A stretch of DNA of 64,000 bases from Liolophura sinensis (taxonomy: Eukaryota; Mollusca; Polyplacophora; Chitonida; Chitonidae), in assembly GCF_032854445.1 (NCBI RefSeq), contig NC_088307.1, positions 3,720,001 to 3,784,000 on the forward strand. The letters are read 5' to 3'. The position numbers and the translations under genes are program-made. This document shows positions 52,401 through 63,472 of the stretch, one piece after another. Numbering within the stretch: the stretch's first letter is position 1; every line of letters starts with the position of its first letter. The notes beneath the pieces were generated by a model. The model saw nothing but the letters and a program-made list of their open reading frames with translations, was not told where the DNA came from and ran no database searches.

Positions 52401-55400
52401 CAGAATATTAACATTGCACACATCATTCACTTCAACTAAGATGCAGCTACAGGTATATCTTCTCTCGCAGTTTATTTATTCATTTCATTGGGTACTTCAC
52501 CTGTGCAGCAGTAGTCCAGTTTAGAGGTGAATACCATATAAAGACCAGAAGAAACACTGCTCTTCACCTGACAAACTTGGTAAGCTGTATCTGCTGTCTA
52601 TATTCATGCCATTGCACTTAACATAGGTCACATTCCAGACTCTTGTGAATGTATATGTAAGGTACCCAAAATTAAAACACACAAAGCCTCACTTCTCATG
52701 GTGTACCTTACTCCCAGTGTTCACACAGTACAATAGAGGTGTGCATATCTGAAAATTATATACTTCGGAAAATCAGCCTTCAGTGGGGACATTTGTGGGT
52801 CCAAATATTGGCCCCTTGAGTACAATTGGGTTATGCCCTGTAATCTTATTACAGTTTGTGTCATTACATTGTTACATCTCCAAATGAAAGTGCCGGAGCG
52901 TTAATCTTGAATAAGATGTTACCATTTAAAACTAAAAATCAATAAATCACCAACCTTTGCTCCAACTCCACAAAGCTTCATTAGTTCTGTTTTTGTTTCC
53001 TTGTAAGGAAGAGATCTTAGACTATATAACCAGTTCTCATCATGATACTGCATTATATGCTTGGCTGTCTGGTTGATATACTTGGCTCTATATCCAAATC
53101 CAAGGGCACGTAACTCCTGCTCAACATCATCTGATGCTAGTGGTTTGACAGATGGAAAGGCATGAAATGAATAGCCATCAACATCAATGATTTTATCACC
53201 GTAAGTCTGACAGAGTCGCTCAACCATCTGACTGATTCTTGAAATATGATTGTTTGAGGAACAAATAAAAGAGAAGAGGTTTTCCACCGGATCTTGTCGT
53301 AACATACGGATTCCATCAAAATTTCTAGCTGTCTGATGGAAATTAAGATCACTCTTCGACCAAGAGTTGTACAGCTCCACTAAGCTGACAGAAAGCTGAA
53401 AATAGTCCCGTAAAGTCTCTTTTTCTGCTGCAGTGCAAACATTATCTTCAGGAATTGAACTGACTCCTTTGTCACTTAAAGCGGTGTTAAGGTTAGCTTT
53501 TGTTTGCCTTTTTCTTCCAACATTTGACAAGGGCTTGTCCTGTCGTATTGAGTTTCCAAATGTTTTGAAATATATCTGATCATCATCTTGTGATAGCAGC
53601 CACACTCTCCCAGCCAACACTCCAATCCACTCACCAGGATTTTTTTCTCTCCATCTATTGAAAAATGTAATTCATGGTTTAGTCAACTGACTCCAATACA
53701 CTGACCCATTCACAGGATGTTAAAAGAAAATACAACACTAGACCTAATGAATGTATGCATCAATAAAGTATCCCCAGGGAAATTTAAAACGTATTACTCT
53801 TCATTTTGTGATTTTGCACAACCAAGGTAATGAGAATCAAAATAAACGAAACTGGGCACATTGAGACAATCAAAAGCACCACCATGTTATCGGTTTCAAT
53901 CAATCAAGTTATTTCTCTTACCTGTGGACACAGCTATTTCTGCTTATGTCACCTGAACTGTTTTCTGTCTTTCAAAATTGTGTATGTTATGTACGAATGA
54001 CACAACGCCACGATGCTGTTTGCTCTAACATGGCACATCTCGTGGCCTCATAAGAATTACTGATTTAAAGTTGATTTATAGAGTCACCATGCACAACAGT
54101 AAAAATGTCTATGACCTTAAATGTTTGTTTCCAACACTCTTTCCTTAAAATACCTCGGGTTGTATTATTTGTTGTCTTTTCTTTTAAAGTGGGCCTATAT
54201 TTAGAATTACGCTACAATGCTGGAATGACATAATGTTTAGTTAACGGTTATGTGATGAACATCATAATACAAGTGCAATTTTCTTTGGATTTTCAATTTA
54301 CAAGGACAAGTTTCAGGAAACTGCACACATCTCTCCTTCATTAGAAAAACGCAAAGTTTACGCTACCCAAAGGCACTCTAAACTACAATCCTTGTGTCCG
54401 AAATACCCATCTTCCTTTGTCCAACACTTCCACAAATAAAAGAAACCTAAGAAAACCTTAAAAGAAATGACAGGAAGTAATAATGCTTAGTTTGGCTTCA
54501 CATAGATTTTTTCATGAGCCAATCGTTGTGTGTACTGATTGCACTACTGGTACATCCTGTTTGAAGGGAGAATTGTAAAATTCAGAAGAGACTAGAGTTT
54601 ATTTATTTATTTGATTGGTGTTTTCTGCCGTACTCAAGAATATTTCACTCATACGACAGCGGTCAGCATTATGGTGGGTGGAAACAGGGCACAGCCTGAG
54701 GGAAACCCACGACCATCCGCAGGTTGCTGGCAGACCTTCCCACGTGTGACCGGAGAGGAAGCCAGCATGAGCTGAACTTGAACTCACAGCGACCTCATTG
54801 GTGAGAGACTCCTGGGTCATTACGCTGCGCTAGTGCGCTAACCAACTAAGCCACGGAGGCCCCCAGAAGAGACTAGAGTGTACAGGCAAACTCATTATTG
54901 TACTGAGTACCTGAAAGGGAGTAATTATGAAAATAATTACCCCATTGTAATTAAACTTAATCCTATATCAAGATTATATTATAGGGAAAAATATATCCTA
55001 AGTTTCATGGAAACGGATTCAGTCATGTAGGAAATGTTACATAGACTAAATCTTAATAAATGGCACAGCACTATTACACAAACTCTTAAATGTGTATTTC
55101 CAATGAACTTAAGAATGCACAAGTTTAGATGATGGTGTACATGTATGCTGTTTCATCACAAACAGTGCAGTAGTTTGGGAGGAGAAGCATGAACAAAATC
55201 TGAATACATCCAAAGGCACTGCTAAGCAAACTGCTAAATGGGTGTAATCATGACAATAGTTACCTGCCATTAAAGCTAAACATGCACAACTTCCAATGAC
55301 AGGCAAGATATATGGTGAGATTCATTGAAATTGGCACAGTAGTATGGGAGGAGATGCATGGACATAGTCGTGACTACAGACAGATGGACAGGCAGGGTGA

Positions 55401-56571
55401 TTCCAGTATTCCCCCTTTTAGCGCTTCATTGGGGGGGAGGGGGGGGGGGGGGGTATACAACATAAATCATCCTCAAACTAACAAATGTAGTTCATTCTAG
55501 AGATCATTTTACCTAGTTGTGAAATTAGATAACTCTTATTTGAGGAATGTAGTTGTGAGAGATATGGAGAGAAACGACCTCAAATGTGTCGGATAAGGAA
55601 CACTGACCGCTACATCTAGCATCAACTGTGGTTACCCGCATATTCCTACAAACTATCTTATCTTCATTTGGTCTAACAAAAAAAAGGTTCCGAGGAATCA
55701 CACAAACTTACATTTTCAGAATCTACCCAAATTTGGCCGTCGTCTTGATCTGTGTAATCTGTTCAATGACATGACTGATGTGGCTAATCAGAATGATATA
55801 CTTACACGAGACAAAATTCAATGACTACACATCTGCATGCATTCACGCTGAAAAAGGTCATTACCTCATGGTCAGTTCTGTCAAAGCAGCAAGGCAAGCC
55901 GAGCTCACTAATTGCTATGGTGTAGTCTCGGAAAATATTATTATTTTTCATGAGCAGGTGTGACTGGTTCGGTGAGTTTCAAAACAGATTAGTTAATGTC
56001 AGAGACTACTTGGTTGACCTAGATTTATGCAACGGAAGTTTTAATGGATGTGTTAACAGTAGCAAATGTTCCTTGCAGTACATATTTGGAGCTGCTTCAC
56101 TCTGTAACTCTTGTAAATGCTTCGAGAATGAGATTTACTATACATAGCAACCACATTTTACCTTGAAAGTGAACATGAAAGTGTGTCACAAATTGTTAGA
56201 ATGTTATTAATTTCGAGCATTTTCAACATACTGACGTTATTCATTGTTTCAGAGTGTTTAATCCCTACACTGGGGATTTCTGAACAAGAAAAGCGTGAAT
56301 TTTCTCAATTTTCACATCCAGGGGGAGATAATTAGTCGGACTTACTGGGGAGATAACCGATGTGACACTTTGGCAGCGAGCATCAGCTAAATACTTTCAT
56401 ATTGAGTGTGCACAGAGTGGCAAGTTTACGGAAGTTCCTTTACTCCTGTGGTTTTCTGAAATGATTACCTTCACAAGTGACAGTGACATAAATATACCTG
56501 AAGGATTGCCCGCAGGCAAGTGTAGTGCTCAGTTTTAGCTCAGATCTGGGACACACGAACGACTTCCACAT
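49435..56571 (-). CDS. OGG1: OGG1, 8-oxoguanine DNA glycosylase/lyase
   Basis: Exons in transcript order: 56571-56498, 53654-52955, 51857-51713, 51194-51145, 50251-50195, 49515-49435 (TAA stop). All six are GT-AG with matching phases and give 368 residues; human OGG1-1a is 345. The enzyme excises 8-oxoguanine opposite cytosine and nicks the abasic site in base-excision repair. Seen: N-terminal CGQSFRW; RMLRQDP and FICSSNNHI in the core; helix-hairpin-helix [11 protein letters not shown] with the Schiff-base lysine (about K258, human K249); catalytic aspartate in AVPVD (about D277, human D268); then WGDYAGWA and VLFTADL near the end. Exon 2 ends directly after the catalytic-lysine codon. Unusual: an extra segment of about 30 residues near residues 58-90 and a lysine-rich C-terminus (RKGKKKVK) that may be a nuclear signal. 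Head-to-head with LRRIQ3. Confidence 0.95.
52163..52379. repeat. Inverted-repeat element, family M (OGG1 intron 2)
   Basis: CTGTAATTATTAACTTTTTT to GCGAAAGGTTAAGGAATTAG, with GTTTGCAAGGTGTTTATTCA and ACTGATAAAATTATACTCTT inside. Directly before it (about 52050-52096) is a half copy of the inverted-repeat element seen at 5.6 kb. Confidence 0.7.
54599..54863 (-). mobile_element. Full-length tRNA-derived SINE, family A, with target-site duplication
   Basis: On the minus strand it begins GGGGGCCTCCGTGGCTTAGT with an A-box (TGGCTTAGTTGG) and a B-box-like GAGTTCAAGTTC. The GGTCACACGTGGGAAGGTCT core, the GACCGCTGTCGTATGAGTGA block and a TAAATAAATAAA tail follow. The 16-base sequence CAGAAGAGACTAGAGT flanks it on both sides without mismatch (54583-54598 and 54864-54879). 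That is the mark of LINE-driven insertion and suggests a fairly young copy. It sits in OGG1 intron 1. Confidence 0.92.
55431..55453 (+). repeat. G-tract
   Basis: Twenty-two of 23 bases are G, with one A. It could form a G-quadruplex, or be a collapse point for sequencing. In OGG1 intron 1. Confidence 0.9.
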
Positions 56572-56704
56572 CGTCTAGATGGTTACTTCCGGTAGCAGAA
56601 ATCTACTTCCGTTGTTAACAGCAACGTTGACAGTATGGCGGCGGAAGTTTGACGTTGATTGCAGGACATGGGTTGACATTTAGGACACTCCAGTTACTTT
56701 CCAG
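56572..56704. promoter_or_regulatory. Bidirectional OGG1/LRRIQ3 promoter core
   Basis: It directly precedes the OGG1 start codon. ETS-type sites are ACTTCCGG at 56585-56592, ACTTCCG at 56605-56611 and GCGGAAGT at about 56641-56648. The last abuts ATGGCGGC, a YY1-like motif. This mix is common in CpG-type bidirectional housekeeping promoters. A donor-like CCAG-GTTTGT at 56704/56705 could end a non-coding first exon of LRRIQ3, whose start codon lies further on at 57530. Confidence 0.55.
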
Positions 56705-56929
56705 GTTTGTAAATCGCAAACTGATTGCAATAATAAACTAAACAAAGAGAACATTATACAACGTTTCTGGTTTCATTAAGTACAAAATTTTTGAAAATGA
56801 AGTTTGGCCGCTGATTTGTACTCCGATTTTCATTACCGGTGATTTTGCCACCCGTCGGTGTTCGTGTTAATTTGATCATTTGTCTCATTGTCAGTGTCAT
56901 ATCTTACATTTTAAAAGCGCTGCCACCAC

Positions 56930-57140
56930 TGAAATATAATGCCGAAGATATCAGACGTGACACCCCACCAAGTGATGTACATTATACTGACACAATGCCA
57001 ACCAGTCCTGTTTCCTTGCTCTAACCTCTCAGTGCTGAGCTCCAAGCGAGTCATCAGCAAGTACCCTTTTTAGTCTTTGGTATGACCCGACACTGGTTTT
57101 ATCCCAGGTCTCCCGACTTCGAGGTGGGATAGATTGTATA
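56930..57140 (-). mobile_element. SINE family C copy in the LRRIQ3 5' region
   Basis: GACACCCCACCAAGTGATGT, ACATTATACTGACACAATGC, TTGCTCTAACCTCTCAGTGC and CTTTGGTATGACCCGACACT match the copies near 24 kb in order. The tRNA-like head end is diverged. Confidence 0.65.
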
Positions 57141-57529
57141 GGCCTATGTAGTGTACTTTAGGCATCTCTCAGGTAGACCGAGTACACTGACTGTTGATTG
57201 AGGAATATCTGGACACATCATATTCATGGCTGCTTAGTTAGATTATCATTACAAAATTTACCAGCTAGAGGGAAGTGGAGTGGCTATTCAGGCCGCTACC
57301 CATTCCCCACCACTGGGACAACATTATTGGTCTCTGACAGTGAGTTGAGCTGCCATGACCGTGGTGTATCCAGATATTCCTCATTTAGACTCGTTTAAGA
57401 CTCAAGAACATTTTGTCTCCTGTAACTTTTATTTTGTTAGCAGATAGTGGTGGGAGAAATATGAAGCCAGTGGCAGAGTAACCTGATGTATTATATCTGA
57501 GAGCATAAGCCGACACCCCTCGAGACAAG

Positions 57530-60500
57530 ATGGTGAGCATATTGGACTGGTCCAAGTTCTCACGACTCCAAGAAGCCCCCAAGACAAAAAAGACAAGCTC
57601 TGCCCAGAGATACAGAAAGCAACAAGAAAAGGAAATCATTAAACAGGTTACTGTCGTTTATTTCAATTACAAATTTAAAATTGTTTCTTTTTATTGATGT
57701 ATAATAATGAATAAAAGCTAACTGCTTGACTGAGGACAGGGTTTGCCATTTTTATAACTAGTGGAATATAAATGTAATATGACTGTCAAAGTATTTTGAA
57801 TACATTAGTTTGTGTTTATTTGTGGAGCTCAACAAAATATAATTTGCCTGCTATACGTCTACATATGTGTAAATCTTCAACCTTTTCAACCACTAAATCA
57901 CCTTTTTCAGTGAAACTTATGCATACAATTATTATGAAAATAAAGCTAAAAATGATTTGTTTGTGTCATTAAAAGATGTAGTTCATAAAACTGTGCAAAT
58001 TATCTCTCTACCCAATAGTTCTCTCAGAATGTTTGAAAATATTGGTCTCAGAGGCAGTTGAAAAGGTTGAAGAATTAGTGTCCATGTAAGAAAAGTAATC
58101 TTTAAAAGAGTGAATTTAGCTAGTGTATTAAATAAATCTGAAATAACCAGATAGGCCCTAAGGAGTACTGCCATGGTCTACCTTGGCATTAATTTCCATA
58201 TTAATCAACTTTATAATGTGCATAACTATCATTGTTTTTGTCACTGATGTATGTATGACCTGTTCAAAGAAAATTCATCTGCTTTTGCAGAGCTGATCAT
58301 TGTGACTGTTACATGTGCCTTTCTTGGCCTCTCCAAATCTGTACTTTCAACAGTTTAATGAATTTTATTGAATGGTAACTTCCATATCTCTGAACGTGTC
58401 AGAGGGAAATTTATAAAGTTTGTCGAAATATACACCTAAAGCTGCATGGAATATGCAGCCTAGGGGCTCAGCAAATTTATTTATTTATTTGATTGGTGTT
58501 TTACACCACACTCAAGAATATTTCACTTATATGACGGCGGCCAGCATTATGATGGGTGCAAACTGGGCAGAGCCCGGGGGAAACCCATGACCATCCGCAG
58601 GTTGCTGCCAGGCCTTCCCACATATGGCCGGAGAGGAAGCCGGTATGAGCTGGACTTGAACTCACCGCCACCGCATTGGTGAGAGGCACCTGGGTCATTA
58701 CGCTGCACTAGTGTGCTAACCAAACTGAGCCACGGAGTCCCCCGGCTGAGCAGATTTTACTGCTATATATTTGTGTTCATTTGGTAGCATTGTGTTCATT
58801 TGGTAGCATGGACTCACCTTGCCACGTGAAGATTCATTATATGACTAAAAATAGTGTGAAGTAAAATCCCAAGCATACATACATACATACATACATACAT
58901 ACATACATACATACATACATACATTTCACTCTACAGTAATACTTTACTTTTTTTGTTTACAGGCAGAGCAGCATGGTTACTTCCTCAATCCCACAGAGAG
59001 TTACCTCGTGGACAAATGTGCGAGCGTCACCGAGCAAGTGCCTCAGAAGTTCACCTTTGTACAGACAAAGGTGACAGTACCTAATGCCGACAAGCTGTCA
59101 AGGATGGCTCTTGTCAAACTGACAAACCTCCGCCTAAGGACGCTCGGGGACATATCATTCTGTACAAATCTGCAGATCTGCATTCTCCATAGTAACTTTC
59201 TGGACAAGTTTGATGCCCTGGCTGCCTGTCGTCAGTTGGTCAAATTGGATCTCCACAGCAATCAGGTTCGTTTCATGACAAACATATTGTTGTAGTTTGT
59301 TAAATACGTTAAATGCCTGTTAGTCTCCCCTGTTGAAGAAAACACATTTGACAGTTTCAGGGCAGCTCATGCTGCTAATCTGCACAACTGGACCAGTTTT
59401 AATGATGGATTTGCCAATTATCATATTATTCATGATACTCTCATTTTTCACAGATAACATCAATTCCTGGAGTGGCGTTTTGGTCAAGCATGAAAAAACT
59501 TCAGTTCTTACATCTCCATGACAACCCCCTGGGGCAGTTAGAAATCTTGAACAGCTTGGCAGCTTGCCCCAACCTGCTAGCACTGACTATGTACAACACC
59601 CCCGTCAGCCTGAAGAAGAACTACCGTCATCACGTGGTCAACAGTATATTGAGTCTAAAGGCCCTGGATCGCTTCGTCATTTCCGATGAGGAGATTATTG
59701 AGGATGCAGAATTTCGTGTTAAGTTTACAGCGATGCACCCGGCATTACGGATAGAGCTGTGTCCTCTTACTCCACAGGTCAGTCATTTCGTTGCACATTT
59801 TCATCTAATTTGTGACTTCATTAGTCAAAATTCATTAAACATTGAGCATCCTGGTCATAATTCCTAGATGAGTGGAGATGTGATTGGCTTGCTGCCATCA
59901 GTCTTTAGATAATGGTCAACCTTGTTACATTTCTTGGATGAGTGGAGCTGTGATTGGCTTTCTGTCATCAGTCTTTAACCAATAGGTACCCTTGAGATGA
60001 GAGGAGCAATGATTGGCTAGCTGTCATCAGTCTTTAACCCAAATGGACACTCTCATTACAGTTATCAGATGATAGGAGCAGTGATTGATTTGCTATCATC
60101 AATCTGTTACCGGTGACAATCCTTGTTACATTACTCACATACCGAGAAGCATTCGGCAGGTCTTGTTGTCGTCATTTTTTGACCAGTACACCTATTTCAT
60201 TTTCTCAGATGGAAAGGTCAGTGTGTTTGATGTGTTGTCGCCTTTCTCTAACCAATGGGATTTCTTGTTTCATTTCTCTGTTGGGAAGGGCACTGTGTTT
60301 GCGAGATGTGTAGTCATTGTTCTCTATTAACCAATGAGATTTCTTGTTATATTTCTCAGAATTCCACGTACTGTGATGAGAGAGGGAGTCTGTTTGGTGT
60401 ATTGGCACACCTAAACACAATCCAGGCTCATCAGTCCCCAGTGTTGATCATTCAGAGATACATCCGAGGCTTTTTAGCGAGGAAATACTTGTCAAACCTT

Positions 60501-63472
60501 CATTCACGGTACAGATATAACTCTACATCTCAAATGTCTGCACAGTAAATTCGGCATAATATTTTCATGGATCGATGGAGAGGTACAGATTGATACAATA
60601 TTCTGTATATGTGAGATCAACAGAACTCTCAGACTGAGACAAAATGCTCCACCTAGTCATGGTCAAAAACTTTTAAGGTCATTTTCCATATTTGTACAGA
60701 TTTTTAGATTTTGAAATTAGGTGTATTGTTATATCAACTCCGGTGTTGTTGTTCTAGGATGTACTTTCCACGCAAGTCGCCTTCATACTTGGACGAAGGA
60801 CAATTTCATGAGCCCCCTCCCCCGAACTCCCCCACGGTGGGTATTACCATACCAACAGACCACAGCATCGAGGTAACACCGCTAGACTTTGATCAGTACC
60901 TGAAGCAAAGGGGCCAAGCCTCCAGTGTTAATGGCTCTGTGACCCCACTGTCATCGTGCAGACAACAAATACTGGTGAGTACAACATTAACACACACTTA
61001 AGTCTATAATGAATTTTATTATTTCTTTTATTTTGGTTTTCTGTTGTACTCATAGTTTCCCTGTACCGTGGCAAATGTGTTTATTATTTCTTTGATTCAG
61101 TGAAAACAACAGCATCATGCCAGAGAGAAGGTTTTTGTTTCTTTCTGACAAAGCTTAATTCTCTCCCTCACTACATGATGTGGGTGGTTTGTTCCTCCAG
61201 CTGTAAGACTGACAGAATGTCATATGCTGGTCTTCACCTTGAGTTTGGTATGAAAACAGGCACATTCAGAAGCACGATAAGACCATTAAATGATACTTTA
61301 TTAATCCCAAGACTAAAGCTTTTCTGACAAATTAATGATAAGGTTTTACAAAAGACTTCTTAAGTGGTTTCTTAAGTGGTGCCATATGGTGGAGGAATCA
61401 ATGAGAATCAAGAAAATATGTCACTTGAAATATGCTTAACTTTGGGTGAAATAAAGTAGGTGAAATGGCGTTTGACATGGGTCAAATACATGTACGTTTT
61501 GTTATCTGTTGCAGCTTTATGTGTATGTCAGGAAATAAATCTTACTTGGCATGTAACCATGGTTTTTCCTAGCCTACCCTATTTCTTCAACCTCTTCACA
61601 TGTTTACCTGTTGTTGTTTTAAGCCTATTCTGAGGATATTTCTGTATCTAGATTAAGAAAATAATATTTTCTGTGAAGCCCTGATGTTGGCAAACCCAGC
61701 AAAACATAAATCACACCATGATCAAACCATTAAGGGGGATACCTTAATTCCTCAACTTTTTTGAATATGAAAGTTCTTCTTTCACATATGAAAGTTCTTC
61801 TTTCACATATGAAAGTTCTTCTTTCACATATGAAAGTTCTTCTTTTGCATATGAAAGTTCTTCTTTCGCATATGAAAGCTCAACTTTCGGTGGTATTTAT
61901 ACACATTTTAAAGTATCTTTTGCAGACAAAATTACATTGGTTGGATTCAGGGTTTCACAAAACGTGAAGTTTACACAGAATAATGCCTTCAGTATATACT
62001 TGAATAAACACCTTGCAATCATGCAAAAAGCTTGAAGAATATCAGTAAATTGCATTTAAAGTTCCCTTTAAAGATGCGAAAAGGTAGAAGAATTAGGGTG
62101 TGTTTGTTTTCCTTCACTGATAACCAGTAAGTGATAAGAAGAAAAGAATTAATAAACTAGCCGTAAAACATATGTTTTCCTTCAGGATTCCATCCCTACG
62201 GATGTGTTGTTTGATCCTTATGACAACAAAATTATGCAGAGCTTCAGGAAAAATAAGCTACTGATTGACTTATCCAAACTAGAATCAAACACTCTCCAAG
62301 CCTTGGGTGAGCCCCCGCTTACACCTGTGTCCGTTGTACCTGAACAAACCCAGGAGGAAGTCAGGCTGAAAAGACACAAAACGAGAACACCAAAACCACA
62401 AAAACCCAAAGAGAAAACCCAGAGAGTCAAAGATGTGAAGCAGTTTTTCGGTCCCGTCGTCAAAACATCTCCGGAGGTTTGCATCCCAGCAGAGAATGTG
62501 TTAGATGATGAACTGCCACTGACACAGTTTCGCCTAAAGGGTTTTAAGCCACACCTCCTTGTCCTTGATCCAACGACAGAGATGATGCTGTCACGTCGTG
62601 ACGCTGGCCGCGACATCCGCCATGCAGAGGTTGAACATCACCATAAATTGATGGCCAAACCTAAACCACGCCTTCTGCCGCAAAAGCGTGTGACTGACGA
62701 TCAGCGTTTGTTTGCGAGAGTGCACGGAACAATGAGCATGTCATGCATGTTTGCAGTGCAGCAGGCCTATAAAGATCGCAACCGTTCCGAGCGTGCCACA
62801 GCCAAAATGGAGTACATAATCAGCATGAAGGAGGAGCGGGATAGAGCGAAGCAAAGAATTCGTCTGTACCGTGAAGACAAGCGCAACGCAACGCTTAAAG
62901 AACGTGAGAGGGACAAGCTCAAGATTATTGATTCTTTAGAGCGACGAGAACTTCATCGTATACAATATTTAGAAAAAAGAAACGAATCTAGAAACAAGTC
63001 TGGTGAAGCTGCCAAACACCAAAAAGCTGATCGGAATTTTATTTCAGACTTCACTCATCAGCACACATCTGTTAGCAATGCTCTGATGCGCCATGACAGG
63101 CAGACACTGGTGGATGACAAAAAACGGTCCAAGCAGGACACAGTACAGGGCCATAAAACCCTTGAAAAATCTCAGCGTGATACAGTTAAAAAATACCTGG
63201 AGCATCGCCAGCTAATGAGACAAACGGAGTCTGCCATGATGCGTGCGACGCTGGACACCAGAATTCTTCAGGACGCCAATGAGCGCATCCTGGAGGCAAA
63301 GTCACGCGTTGCCCACCTCAAGGCACGAGAAGCCACGGTCCATGCGTTTTATCCCTTACCGAGGGTCCACTCAGGCCATGTGACTGGTTCTGCTCCTAAT
63401 GATGGGAAGCCCCAGCTGTCCCGCTGGAAGACCTCACTTACCACAGATGGCAGGATCCAAGGGACTGTGTAG
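57530..63472 (+). CDS. LRRIQ3: LRRIQ3, leucine-rich repeat and IQ motif protein
   Basis: Coding exons: 57530-57646, 58963-59265, 59454-59777, 60360-60508, 60758-60974, 62186-63472 (TAG stop). Phases match throughout and give 798 residues; the human protein is about 624. The start was chosen as the first ATG of an exon whose frame continues cleanly (MVSILDWSKFS). Leucine-rich repeats cover about 75-190 (LVKLTNLRL, LQICILHSN, LVKLDLHSN, LQFLHLHDN), followed by PVSLKKNYRH and ALDRFVISDEEI as in the family. An IQ calmodulin-binding motif lies at about 279-290 (IQRYIRGFLAR). The last exon encodes a basic, proline-containing linker and then a charged coiled coil (about 575-755). In mammals the gene is mainly expressed in testis and ciliated tissue; its molecular role is unclear. 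Exon 2 has a weak donor (GTTCGT). The exon 4 acceptor lies at the end of a tandem repeat. Confidence 0.92.
57871..58080. repeat. Inverted-repeat element, family M, diverged (LRRIQ3 intron 1)
   Basis: Starts AAATCTTCAACCTTTTCAAC and ends GTTGAAAAGGTTGAAGAATT. The ends pair as inverted repeats, but the interior has drifted from the other copies. Confidence 0.5.
58475..58743 (-). mobile_element. Full-length tRNA-derived SINE, family A (LRRIQ3 intron 1)
   Basis: Same order as the 54.6-kb copy, from TTTATTTATTTGATTGGTGT to GAGCCACGGAGTCCCCC. The flanks GGCTCAGCAAATTT (58465-58478) and GGCTGAGCAGATTT (58744-58757) are a 14-base target duplication with two mismatches, so this copy is older than the one in OGG1. 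Confidence 0.9.
58874..58924. repeat. ACAT microsatellite
   Basis: About 12 uninterrupted CATA repeats, 40 bases before the acceptor of LRRIQ3 exon 2. A 20-bp duplication (GTGTTCATTTGGTAGCAT) lies just before it at about 58770-58810. Confidence 0.95.
59855..60359 (+). repeat. Degenerate 65-77-bp tandem repeat ending at the LRRIQ3 exon 4 acceptor
   Basis: Units start near 59865, 59937, 59997, 60067, 60208 and 60281. Each has a pyrimidine-rich run (ACATTTCTTGG, TTATCAG, TTTTCTCAG, ATTTCTCTG), then GATGAGTGGAGCTGTGATTG-like sequence, then TGTCATCAGTCTTT and CCAATNNGA. The true acceptor, TTATATTTCTCAG at 60347-60359, is the last in the series. The exon's own first bases (AATTCCACGTACTGTGATGA) resemble the start of a unit. 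Several units keep a usable AG after the pyrimidine run. Confidence 0.7.
61573..62100. repeat. Two family M elements with a 21-bp array inside
   Basis: A copy beginning CCTACCCTATTTCTTCAACC (61573) is followed by an inverted copy running to GCGAAAAGGTAGAAGAATTA (62100). Inside the second, ATGAAAGTTCTTCTTTCACAT (21 bp) is repeated about five and a half times (61765-61880). The ATGAAAG and CTTTCACAT halves of each unit are themselves inverted repeats, so the array can fold into hairpins. It lies in LRRIQ3 intron 5, just before the large last exon. Confidence 0.7.

Noticed and set aside
52919-53620. Treating the 233-codon reading frame as a complete OGG1 with start at MLAGRVW
   Set aside because: The conserved [12 protein letters not shown] lies upstream in the same frame, and a perfect first exon (MWKSF to GQSFR) exists at 56571-56498. 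The M is internal and the last codons shown after the lysine are intron.
53905-53990. Candidate OGG1 first exon ending TGTGTCCACAG-GTAAG
   Set aside because: The phase fits, but the residues before the donor do not match the GQSF motif and a TGA lies upstream; the exon at 56.5 kb fits fully.
54780-54862. tRNA gene suggested by A and B boxes
   Set aside because: The cloverleaf is not complete and the boxes belong to the SINE head; the same applies near 16.9, 38.9 and 58.7 kb.
62218-62616. Minus-strand 132-codon reading frame
   Set aside because: Antisense shadow of the large LRRIQ3 exon.
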